A stretch of DNA of 12,753 nt from an uncultured Collinsella sp. (lineage in GTDB: Bacteria; Actinomycetota; Coriobacteriia; Coriobacteriales; Coriobacteriaceae), in assembly GCA_900554585.1 (NCBI GenBank), contig USHS01000017.1, positions 1 to 12,753 of the forward strand, in the 5' to 3' direction. Positions 6,897 through 12,753 of this stretch are shown here, piece by piece (within the stretch, counting starts at the first letter, position 1; each line of letters opens with the position of its first letter). Both the position numbers and the translations under genes were made by a program. The notes under the pieces were generated by a model, which was not told the origin of the DNA, made no database searches, and saw nothing but the letters and a program-made list of their open reading frames with translations.

Positions 6897-6912
6897 GCGC
6901 CGTCGACGGCGC
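6897..6912. promoter_or_regulatory. Perfect 16-bp palindrome upstream of coaX (possible operator)
   Basis: GCGCCGTCGACGGCGC equals its own reverse complement. It lies directly before TATACAAT (6914-6921), which contains the -10-like TACAAT (6916-6921), 37 bases upstream of the coaX start. No good -35 box accompanies that -10, so an activator or repressor site here is plausible. It may also be chance in GC-rich DNA. Confidence 0.4.
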
Positions 6913-6957
6913 GTATACAATGGTGCGCGTCCTTTTATGCCAACACTGGGAGTAGAC

Positions 6958-7731
6958 ATGCTGCTCGCTATCGATATGGGAAACACGCAGACGGCCATGG
7001 GCCTGTTTGACGGAGACGAGCTGGTGCAGTCGTGGCGCATGCCCACCGACCGCTCCTATACCGCCGACGAGATCCATGTGCGCCTGATGGGTTTCTTTAA
7101 GATGTACGGCCTTTCGCTCGACGCGGTCGACGCGATCGCCTTTGCCGGCGTGGTGCCGCAGCTCTCGCGCGAGTGGCACGCCGTGGCCGACCGCATTGCC
7201 GCGGACGCCATCGTCATCGGGCCGCAGACGGCCGCCGTAACCAAGCTGCGCGCGGCGCGTCCCCAGGCCGTAGGTGCCGATCGCGTCGCCAACGCCGTTG
7301 CGGCCGAGACTTTCTACGGCGCGCCGGCAATCGTGGTGGACTTTGGCACCGCGACCAATATCGACGTCATCAATGAGGACGGTTATTACATTGGCGGAGC
7401 GATCGCGCCGGGCATCCGCATTTCGATGGACGCGCTCGCCGCCCGTGCCGCCAAGCTCGCCAGCGTTCCGCTCGAGGCGCCCGAGCACGCCATCGGCCGC
7501 GATACCGAGGAGTGCATCAAGGTCGGCGCCGTGATGGGCGCCGCCGCCATGGCCGAGGGCCTGGTCGCGCGCATGAAGCGCGAGCTGGGCCGCGAGGATG
7601 CCACCGTTATCGCCACGGGCGGTCTCGCCGGCATCGTCGCCGATTCGACCGATGCCTTCGACGTGGTCGACGGGCAGCTCACCATCAAGGGCATCTGCGA
7701 AATCTACCGCCGCATGCGGGAGCTGGGGTAA
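6958..7731 (+). CDS. coaX: Type III pantothenate kinase
   Basis: A 257-residue CoaX, which phosphorylates pantothenate with ATP in the first step of CoA synthesis. It belongs to the ASKHA kinase fold and is insensitive to CoA feedback as a family. Visible motifs: LLAIDMGNTQTAMG at the N-terminus (Asp6, Gly-Asn-Thr 8-10), GADRVAN at 106-112 with the catalytic Asp108, VDFGTATN at 127-134, GGAIAPGI at 146-153, and ATGG near 219-222. The ATG at 6958 is chosen because GGGAG precedes it by six bases and the family motif begins at residue 2. An in-frame extension reaches back through the tRNA gene and is not real. It stands alone, facing the folate/biotin-ligase-like genes, and is probably driven from the TACAAT region near 6916. 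Confidence 0.96.
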   Translation: MLLAIDMGNTQTAMGLFDGDELVQSWRMPTDRSYTADEIHVRLMGFFKMYGLSLDAVDAIAFAGVVPQLSREWHAVADRIAADAIVIGPQTAAVTKLRAARPQAVGADRVANAVAAETFYGAPAIVVDFGTATNIDVINEDGYYIGGAIAPGIRISMDALAARAAKLASVPLEAPEHAIGRDTEECIKVGAVMGAAAMAEGLVARMKRELGREDATVIATGGLAGIVADSTDAFDVVDGQLTIKGICEIYRRMRELG

Positions 7732-7786
7732 GACGGGGCTTAAGTCGAGCACGCCCGATGTCACAGCCCCGCAAACGTTCGCCAAG

Positions 7787-7829
7787 CCTATTCCTCAAAA
7801 TTGAAAAATTTTCGTTTTTGAGGAATAGG
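7787..7829. repeat. AT-rich inverted repeat between convergent genes
   Basis: CCTATTCCTCAAAA (7787-7800) and TTTTGAGGAATAGG (7816-7829) pair perfectly over 14 bases around a 15-base loop. The loop holds another short AT palindrome (GAAAAATTTTC). It lies 55 bases after coaX and could terminate it, since the descending arm begins with T residues rather than ending in them only imperfectly. Its much lower GC than the neighbours and its symmetry suggest a dispersed repeat unit as an alternative. Confidence 0.75.
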
Positions 7830-7859
7830 ACCGACGCGGCCATTCTCTCGGGTCACACA

Positions 7860-7893
7860 GAAGCCCTCCCCGGTGCAGGCCGAAGAGGGCTTC
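7860..7893 (-). terminator. Hairpin likely ending the folPK / ligase-like transcript
   Basis: GAAGCCCTC (7860-7868) and GAGGGCTTC (7885-7893) form a perfect 9-bp stem 36 bases after the stop of the minus-strand gene. The sequence after it on that strand is TGTGTGACC, so the U-run is poor. In the plus direction it is followed by GTTGTCATCG. It is a plausible shared terminator of the convergent pair. Confidence 0.55.
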
Positions 7894-7929
7894 GTTGTCA
7901 TCGTTATCTTTGAGCACGGGCGTCTCGCG

Positions 7930-8631
7930 TTACAGCCCGCGAATCCGTACGGCCTCGGGCGGAAACTCCTGCTCGCCGGCATCGGTCTTGATGGTCGCGC
8001 GGCCCCAGATGTCCAGGCCCGCAAACACACCGACCGCAAGCGGCAAGCCGTTGGGCGACACCGCCGCAACTTGGCGGCCCAGCAGCGGCACCATGTCGAA
8101 GTACTCGCCCAGCACGGGAGCCAGCGGGCCGGCAGCGCCCTGCGGCGTGTTGGCAACAACCGCCCAAGTGTCCACACGGGTCAGCACGGCGGCGGCCAAC
8201 TCTTCAACCAGCGCTTCGTCAGTCACATCCACACCAAGCTCGCTCAGCGCCGAACGCTCGATATCCACCGTCACGGCACCGAACATGCCCGCGGCACCGG
8301 CGCCGCCGTTGACGGCGACGCGCGCGAACGACGTCTCGAACGCGGGCGCACCGCACACGATATTGCTCGGCCACTCAATGCCCACCTTGCCGGCAAGGCC
8401 CAGGCCCGGCGTCGATGCCGTGCCCACGAGCGCGTCCATCATGCCCATCGCCGCCACAAACGGCAGGCCGTGGAAGGCATGCATGTTCACATCCGGGCGC
8501 ACGACCAGCGAAAACGTCAACGACGCCTCGCCCGCGCTCCAAGCGCACCAGCCCGCGGGCGCACCCTCGCGGCCCGCGTCGCGCGCGGCGTCAAGCTCGG
8601 CACCGACGGCTACAGCATTCGTTTCAATCAT
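7930..8631 (-). CDS. Divergent biotin protein ligase-like protein (BPL/LplA catalytic fold)
   Basis: A 233-residue protein best explained as a biotin-[acetyl-CoA-carboxylase] ligase relative without the DNA-binding domain. LTFSLVVRPDVNMHAFHGLPFVAAMGMMDAL (38-68 in part) matches the ligase core strand and helix. GIEWPSN (84-90) sits where the family has KWPND. The C-terminal 185-232 resembles the small SH3-like cap domain. However, the GRGRxGR biotinyl-AMP motif is absent, the KWPND lysine is Glu86, and the following KLAGI is missing. Catalysis as in BirA is therefore doubtful; it could be degenerate or act on another carboxylate. The ATG at 8631 abuts the TAG stop of the upstream folP-folK gene (TAGATG), which implies tight translational coupling. 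Standard pipelines may label it biotin ligase. Confidence 0.72.
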   Translation of the reverse strand: MIETNAVAVGAELDAARDAGREGAPAGWCAWSAGEASLTFSLVVRPDVNMHAFHGLPFVAAMGMMDALVGTASTPGLGLAGKVGIEWPSNIVCGAPAFETSFARVAVNGGAGAAGMFGAVTVDIERSALSELGVDVTDEALVEELAAAVLTRVDTWAVVANTPQGAAGPLAPVLGEYFDMVPLLGRQVAAVSPNGLPLAVGVFAGLDIWGRATIKTDAGEQEFPPEAVRIRGL

Positions 8632-10359
8632 CTACATACGCCCCAATTCGCCCACGATATGGCCCACGCGGTCCTCGGGCTCCTTGACCTCGACGCCGTT
8701 GTAGCGGAAGAACCGCGCCGGGTCGTGCATCAGGTCTTCGAGCGGCACCAGCACAAAGTCGCGTTCGCCGATCAGCGGATGCGGCAGGCGCAGCTTTTTG
8801 CCGCCATGGGTCTCGCCATCCATCCACAGCAGGTCCAGGTCGATAGTGCGCGGACCGTTGACCTTGGCTTTCTTGGAGCGGTCACGCCCCAGCTCGGCCT
8901 CGATCTTCATAAGCTCGTCGAGCAGCACCAGCGGCGCCAGCTCGGTCTTGATCTCGATGACGGCGTTGGCAAACGCGTCCTGGCGCGTCTCGTAAGCCGG
9001 CTCGCTCTCGTAGATGCGCGAGCAGTTGGACACGCAGGTGAGCGGAATCTCGGCGATCATGTCGCGTGCGGCGCGGATGTTGTCGCAACGATGCCCCAGG
9101 TTGGAGCCCACGGCCACAAACGCGCGGCGCGGCTGCGGCTTAGCAACAGCCCAGTAACCGTTCAGGAACTGCGCAAAGCCGGTAACGTCGTGCACGCGCA
9201 CGATGTTGGCACCGGCCTGGATAGCGCCCAGGCACACGCCAAACGTGGCGGCATCGCGCGCGGTCGCCTCGGTCACGCCCGAGACAGCGCCCACAAAGCG
9301 CTTGCGCGACACGGCGCACATGAGCGGATAGCCAAGCGACGCCATCTTGGCGGTCTCGCGCTGGATGACGATATCCTCGTTGGCCGTCTTGCCAAAGCCC
9401 GGGCCCGGATCGATGCAGATGCGGTCGCGCGACACGCCGGCGTGGATGAGCGCGCGGGCCTGATCGGACAGAAAGCCCATGACGCGGCGCATGATGGGCG
9501 CCGAATCGGGCAAGGTAAAGCGGCGAAGCTGCGAGGTGGGCACGTAGGCCTCCTCGCGGCGGGCGCTGCGGCGCATCATGGCGGCCAGGTGGTCATTGGG
9601 CTCCGGCGCGAACTCAGGGTTCGCGGCGGCCTCGGCGACAGGGGCGGCCTCTTCGGCGGCCGGTACCTCCTGCTTCTGCTCGGCGGTGAGCTCGGACGCG
9701 GGTCCCGAATCGCCAAACGGCAGCGAGGGCTGCACCACGCCACCCGGCAGCTTGGCCTCTGTCTTGGGCTCGCCCAGCAGCTTGCCACGACGGCGGCGGG
9801 CAGGCTTCTCTGCCTCGCGCGCAGCCTCGGCGGCCGCCTCGCGCGCCTTTTCGGCAACAAACGCCGCGGCCGAGGTATCGAGCTGCACCGTTGCATGCGT
9901 GCGCGTAGGCGCCGCGACCTCACCGGCATGCATCACGATGACGCCGCAGGTGCTCGTCGCGACAAACTCGACCATCTTGGGGTCGGTGAAGCCCGTCACG
10001 TCGTTAACAATCGAGGCGCCGCAGCGCACAGCCGCCTTGGCAACCGCCACGTGGCGCGTGTCGATCGAGACGATGGCACCCTCTTTGGCCAGCGCGCGTA
10101 CCACGGGCAGCACGCGGCGAGCCTCCTCGTCGGGGTTGACCGGGGTAAATCCGGGGCGCGTGGATTCGCCGCCCACGTCGATGATGTCGGCACCGGCGTC
10201 GAGCATCGCCAGGCCGTACTCGATGGCGGCATCCGGGTCGAAGTGCTCCCCGCCGTCGCTAAACGAATCGGGCGTCACGTTGAGGACGCCCATGATGCGC
10301 GGGCGGTCAAAGCTGAGCTCGTACTTTCCGCACCGCCATGTCTTGCTATCGTTCGCCAT
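8632..10359 (-). CDS. folPK: Bifunctional dihydropteroate synthase / HPPK (FolP-FolK fusion) with large internal insertion
   Basis: A 575-residue fusion for two consecutive folate steps. HPPK (413-545) pyrophosphorylates 6-hydroxymethyl-dihydropterin, and DHPS (20-405) condenses it with p-aminobenzoate. DHPS motifs: NVTPDSFSDGG (27-37), GGESTRPG (63-70), SIDTR (98-102), ND (119-120), VMH (142-144), DPGPGFGKT (317-325), SRKRF (351-355) and RVHD (388-391). HPPK motifs: VGSNLGHR (417-424), RTIDLDLL (504-511) and PHP (526-528). Between VMH and the next barrel helix lies about 140 residues (146-285) of Ala/Glu/Pro-rich and Arg-rich sequence, where ordinary DHPS has a short loop. The order DHPS then HPPK is the reverse of many eukaryotic FolK-FolP fusions. 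The ATG at 10359 is chosen for AGGAGGA five bases upstream and because an in-frame ATG at 10365 overlaps that site. It is followed without gap by the ligase-like gene. Confidence 0.93.
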   Translation of the reverse strand: MANDSKTWRCGKYELSFDRPRIMGVLNVTPDSFSDGGEHFDPDAAIEYGLAMLDAGADIIDVGGESTRPGFTPVNPDEEARRVLPVVRALAKEGAIVSIDTRHVAVAKAAVRCGASIVNDVTGFTDPKMVEFVATSTCGVIVMHAGEVAAPTRTHATVQLDTSAAAFVAEKAREAAAEAAREAEKPARRRRGKLLGEPKTEAKLPGGVVQPSLPFGDSGPASELTAEQKQEVPAAEEAAPVAEAAANPEFAPEPNDHLAAMMRRSARREEAYVPTSQLRRFTLPDSAPIMRRVMGFLSDQARALIHAGVSRDRICIDPGPGFGKTANEDIVIQRETAKMASLGYPLMCAVSRKRFVGAVSGVTEATARDAATFGVCLGAIQAGANIVRVHDVTGFAQFLNGYWAVAKPQPRRAFVAVGSNLGHRCDNIRAARDMIAEIPLTCVSNCSRIYESEPAYETRQDAFANAVIEIKTELAPLVLLDELMKIEAELGRDRSKKAKVNGPRTIDLDLLWMDGETHGGKKLRLPHPLIGERDFVLVPLEDLMHDPARFFRYNGVEVKEPEDRVGHIVGELGRM

Positions 10360-10364
10360 GAACA

Positions 10365-10371
10365 TCCTCCT
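10365..10371 (-). promoter_or_regulatory. Ribosome binding site of folP-folK
   Basis: AGGAGGA on the minus strand is five bases before the ATG at 10359. It excludes the longer in-frame start at 10422 and the ATG at 10365-10363 that overlaps the site itself. Confidence 0.8.
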
Positions 10372-10381
10372 AAAATGCCCG

Positions 10382-10408
10382 CGCCGCCGCGCTCGGGCGC
10401 AGGCGGCG
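10382..10408 (-). other. GC-rich hairpin in the folP-folK leader
   Basis: CGCCGCC (10382-10388) pairs with GGCGGCG (10402-10408), and inside it GCGC/GCGC (10389-10392 and 10397-10400) continues the stem past one bulged A around TCGG. On the minus strand it lies after the SIR2 gene and just before the folP-folK ribosome site, followed by ATTTT. It may end the SIR2 transcript or attenuate folP-folK. A -10-like TACAAT lies upstream of it on that strand, so transcription of folP-folK may start in this gap. Confidence 0.5.
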
Positions 10409-10453
10409 GGGTCGCTTTGCAATCAGTCTTTCTATTGTATCCGCGCACACGGG

Positions 10454-11206
10454 CTAGAACGCAAACGCGGCCGCGATGTCGCAAGAAATCAGCAGGTCGG
10501 CATTTGCATCCTGATCGGTGGGAGCAAGATTGCAAATGGCCAGCGTATCGCCGGTAAAGTAGCGCGTAAGGCCCGCCGCCGGATACACCACGAGCGAGGT
10601 CCCGCCCACAATGAGGGCATCGGCCGCGGCAATGGCGGCGACGGCGCCGGTCAGCACACGCTCATCGAGCGGCTCCTCGTAGAGCACCACATCGGGCTTA
10701 ATGCGCCCGCCGCACGCAGGGCACACGGGCACACCCGCGGCGTCCTCGTGCTCGCGCGAGCAAATCCACTCGGCGCTATAGACCGCGCCGCACGACTGGC
10801 AAATGTTTCGATGGACCGATCCGTGCAGCTCAAACACACGCTGCGAGCCGGCCATCTGATGCAGGCCGTCGATATTTTGCGTCACCACAGCATTTAGCTT
10901 TCCGGCGCGCTCCAGCTCGGCCAGCTTGGTGTGGCAGCGGTTGGGCTTGGCGCCAAGCGCGATCATCTTGGTGCGGTAGAAGTCGAAGAACTCGGCCGGA
11001 TGCGCCTCGTAAAAGCTATGCGAGAGCATGGTCTCGGGCGGATAGGCAAACTGCTGGTGATACAGGCCGTCCACGCTGCGGAAATCGGGGATGCCACTCG
11101 CCGTGGAAACGCCCGCGCCGCCAAAGAAGACCGCGCGCTTGTGGGTGCCGAACAGCTCCGCCAGCGCGGCGGAGGCCTGCTTGGGATCCGTTATTGCCTG
11201 CGTCAT
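10454..11206 (-). CDS. cobB: NAD-dependent protein deacylase, SIR2 family
   Basis: A 250-residue sirtuin that removes lysine acyl groups using NAD+, releasing nicotinamide and O-acyl-ADP-ribose. It has the Rossmann motif GAGVSTASGIPDFRS (30-44), TQNIDGLH (109-116) and the catalytic His128 in ELHGS. Four zinc-binding cysteines form two pairs (136/139 and 162/165). GGTSLVVYPA (201-210) and a C-terminal nucleotide-binding strand complete the fold. The length is normal for bacterial class U/III sirtuins. The start at 11206 follows GGAGGA by six bases. It is transcribed away from exoA and its stop is 94 bases before folP-folK. Targets cannot be read from the sequence; acetyl-CoA synthetase is a usual one. 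Confidence 0.95.
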   Translation of the reverse strand: MTQAITDPKQASAALAELFGTHKRAVFFGGAGVSTASGIPDFRSVDGLYHQQFAYPPETMLSHSFYEAHPAEFFDFYRTKMIALGAKPNRCHTKLAELERAGKLNAVVTQNIDGLHQMAGSQRVFELHGSVHRNICQSCGAVYSAEWICSREHEDAAGVPVCPACGGRIKPDVVLYEEPLDERVLTGAVAAIAAADALIVGGTSLVVYPAAGLTRYFTGDTLAICNLAPTDQDANADLLISCDIAAAFAF

Positions 11207-11342
11207 ATGAGTCCTCCGTCCTTGCTAGCCGGGCAGCGTCGGGCGACGTCCCAGCATGCGGCCTTTGGGTCAGCACGCGCGGCGCCCACCACCGCCCCTG
11301 TTGCGCTAATCTTAAGCCTGCCAACCCCGTCGAAAGGACACC

Positions 11343-12161
11343 ATGCCTCAGACTTACACTTTCGCCTCGTGGAACGTCAACGGCCTGCGCGCCGTGCTCA
11401 AAAAGGACCCGAGCTTTATCCAAATCGCGCAAGAACTCGATGTCGATATCTTGGCGCTGCAGGAGACCAAGCTGCAGGAGGGCCAGGTCGATATCGACCT
11501 GGCCGGCTATCACCAAACCTGGAGCTACGCCGAGCGTAAAGGCTATTCGGGCACTGCGGTCTTTAGCCGCCAGGAACCGCTGCGCGTGCTGCACGCCGAC
11601 GCACTGCTGCCCTACGCTGGCGAGGGCGAGGCGGCCGAGCTCGGCGCCCAAGCCACAACCGAGGGCCGCGTCTGTGCGCTCGAGTTCGACAAGTTTTGGT
11701 TTGTGGATGTCTACACGCCCAACGCCCAAAATGAGCTCGCGCGCATCGACGTGCGCATGGCCTGGGACGATGCCTATCGCGGCTTTTTGAGCGCGCTTGA
11801 GCGTGAGACCGGCAAGCCCGTTGTAACCTGCGGCGACTTTAACGTGGCGCACGAGGAAATCGACCTTAAGAACCCCAAGTCCAACCGCGGCAACGCCGGC
11901 TTTTCGGACGAGGAGCGCGGCAAGTTTACCGAGCTGCTCAACGCCGGCTTCACCGATACCTGGCGCACGGCAAACCCCGACGTCGAGGGCGTCTACAGCT
12001 GGTGGAGCTACCGCTTTAATGCTCGCAAGAACAACGCCGGCTGGCGCATCGATTACTTCCTGGTAAGTGATTCAATCGCCGCCGACGTTCGCGACACCGG
12101 TATCCGTGGCGACATCTTTGGCAGCGACCACTGTCCCGTCACCCTCACGCTAGAGCTCTAA
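11343..12161 (+). CDS. exoA: Exodeoxyribonuclease III / class II AP endonuclease
   Basis: A 272-residue member of the exonuclease III family (Xth/ExoA/APE1), which cuts 5' of abasic sites and removes blocked 3' ends in base-excision repair. The order of motifs is complete: ASWNVNGLRA (8-17), LQETK (39-43, metal ligand Glu41), VYTPN (123-127, Tyr124), GDFNVAHEEIDLKNPK (164-179, Asp165 and Asn167), WWSYR (220-224), GWRIDYFLVS (233-242) and GSDHCPV (260-266, Asp262/His263). It resembles Bacillus ExoA more than E. coli ExoIII. Length is normal. GAAAGGA stands four bases upstream of the ATG. It is divergent from the SIR2 gene across 136 bases in which I see no clear promoter pair. Confidence 0.97.
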   Translation: MPQTYTFASWNVNGLRAVLKKDPSFIQIAQELDVDILALQETKLQEGQVDIDLAGYHQTWSYAERKGYSGTAVFSRQEPLRVLHADALLPYAGEGEAAELGAQATTEGRVCALEFDKFWFVDVYTPNAQNELARIDVRMAWDDAYRGFLSALERETGKPVVTCGDFNVAHEEIDLKNPKSNRGNAGFSDEERGKFTELLNAGFTDTWRTANPDVEGVYSWWSYRFNARKNNAGWRIDYFLVSDSIAADVRDTGIRGDIFGSDHCPVTLTLEL

Positions 12162-12222
12162 CCCCAGCTGATCCCCTGGGGACGGAGGGAAACAGATCAT
12201 GCGACCCCTCTCTCCCTATAAG

Positions 12223-12285
12223 TTGCGGTGAAATAGTTCCTGTTTGGGCAGCAAATAGCCAAAAACGAGAACTATTCCACCGCAA
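12223..12285. repeat. Long imperfect inverted repeat between convergent genes
   Basis: TTGCGGTGAAATAGTTC (12223-12239) pairs with GAACTATTCCACCGCAA (12269-12285), 16 of 17 positions. The pairing continues inward with bulges (TGTTTGGGC against GCCAAAAACGA), leaving a loop near 12250-12257. It is the only structure in the 148-base gap after exoA and before the stop of the transporter gene, so it may terminate both. No U-run is present on either side. Length and symmetry suggest a dispersed repeat. Confidence 0.78.
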
Positions 12286-12309
12286 GTTCGTAAGGGAACG
12301 CAGCCAGCC

Positions 12310-12753
12310 CTACAGTCCGTACTTCACGACGACGCGGTTGATCCGTCGACACCAGGGCCTGTACAGGGCGGCTAAGAACACGCAGGTCGCGAGGCCGTGT
12401 GTGATATCGAACGGCACTGCCGTGGCAAGACGCGCCACGGCGCCCGCCCACGTAAGCGGCTGCACAAAACCGATGATGTCGTAGGCGTTGATTACCACGC
12501 CGTAGAGCAGGCCCGATGCAAAGCCGTACGCCATCAGCGCCGGCATGCGCACGGTTCCATCCGCACGGTCGAACGCGCCCGCATGCGCCAGCGCGCCGCC
12601 AACATAGCCAACCAGGCCCCAGGCACACATCTGCCATGGCGTCCACATGCCCTGTCCAAAAAAGAAGTTGCTGGTCAGCGCCGCCAGCGCACCGACCATA
12701 AAGCCGTTACGACGACCGAGCGTCGCCCCGGCGATAATGGCGATGGCACTCAC
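12310..12753 (-). CDS. ECF transporter S-component (partial, N-terminus off the right edge)
   Basis: The frame is open to the right edge and 147-148 residues are visible. The first codon in view is GTG in mid-helix, so it is unlikely to be the start. ECF S-components are about 180-200 residues with six helices, so roughly 40-50 residues are missing. Visible features: a glycine-rich small-residue helix (IAIIAGATLGRR), GFMVGALAALTSNFFFGQG, WTPWQMCAWGLVGYVGG, two further hydrophobic segments and a basic tail (CRRINRVVVKYGL). The FFFGQG...TPWQM pattern recalls vitamin-binding S-components. The substrate (cobalamin, a precursor or another vitamin) is not determinable. No energising EcfA or EcfT gene is in view. 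It converges on exoA. Confidence 0.8.
   Translation of the reverse strand: MSAIAIIAGATLGRRNGFMVGALAALTSNFFFGQGMWTPWQMCAWGLVGYVGGALAHAGAFDRADGTVRMPALMAYGFASGLLYGVVINAYDIIGFVQPLTWAGAVARLATAVPFDITHGLATCVFLAALYRPWCRRINRVVVKYGL

Noticed and set aside
6703..6957. N-terminal extension of coaX
   Set aside because: It would run through the tRNA gene. The family N-terminus and ribosome site place the start at 6958.
10360..10422. Longer N-terminus of FolP-FolK from the ATG at 10422
   Set aside because: Arg/Ala-rich extension without a ribosome site, whereas AGGAGGA is correctly placed before 10359.
7873..10557. 894-codon open frame on the plus strand opposite folPK and the ligase-like gene
   Set aside because: It is antisense to two genes with clear family motifs, is rich in His/Arg/Gly/Ala as expected from a mirrored GC-rich frame, and has no recognisable domain.

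Overview
The window looks like a chromosomal segment of a high-GC gut actinobacterium of the class Coriobacteriia, most like Collinsella. This is an inference from GC-rich coding sequence with strong third-position bias, from the protein families present (an FadH-like flavin oxidoreductase, type III pantothenate kinase, a FolP-FolK fusion and an ECF S-component), and from repeat-rich gaps between genes. No rRNA, integrase, transposase or CRISPR array is present.

Layout: (1) 1-2338, minus strand: a tightly packed operon of three membrane-anchored surface proteins, the last running off the left edge. Each has a short cytoplasmic N-terminus, one membrane helix and a beta-rich exported region resembling SipW/TasA-type exported proteins. 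(2) 2339-4061: a DUF4143-type AAA ATPase gene. A long REP-like inverted repeat lies downstream of it, and an array of 12-bp direct repeats with an exact 23-bp period lies upstream. (3) 4062-6154: a terminator, then a large FMN/4Fe-4S/FAD oxidoreductase of the 2,4-dienoyl-CoA reductase type. (4) 6161-6684: a gene-free stretch with eight copies of a 16-bp motif in strictly alternating orientation. (5) 6685-6821: initiator tRNA-Met with its own terminator and promoter (minus strand). (6) 6958-7731: coaX (plus strand), with a perfect 16-bp palindrome just upstream. (7) 7732-7929: a convergent gap with two hairpins. (8) 7930-10359, minus strand: folP-folK fusion followed without any gap by a divergent biotin-ligase-like gene. 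(9) 10454-11206, minus strand: a SIR2 deacylase. (10) 11343-12161, plus strand: exoA. (11) 12162-12309: a convergent gap with another long inverted repeat. (12) 12310-12753, minus strand: an ECF transporter S-component cut by the right edge.

Much of the right half concerns cofactors: CoA (coaX), folate (folP-folK), a biotin-ligase fold protein, NAD-dependent deacylation and a probable vitamin transporter. Apart from the abutting folPK/ligase-like pair and the surface-protein operon, most genes look like separate transcription units.

The most unusual signals are the two non-coding arrays (3925-4028 and 6297-6593). Next come the roughly 140-residue Ala/Glu-rich insertion inside the dihydropteroate synthase domain, the loss of key motifs in the biotin-ligase-like protein, and the apparent absence of the usual catalytic tyrosine in the flavin oxidoreductase.
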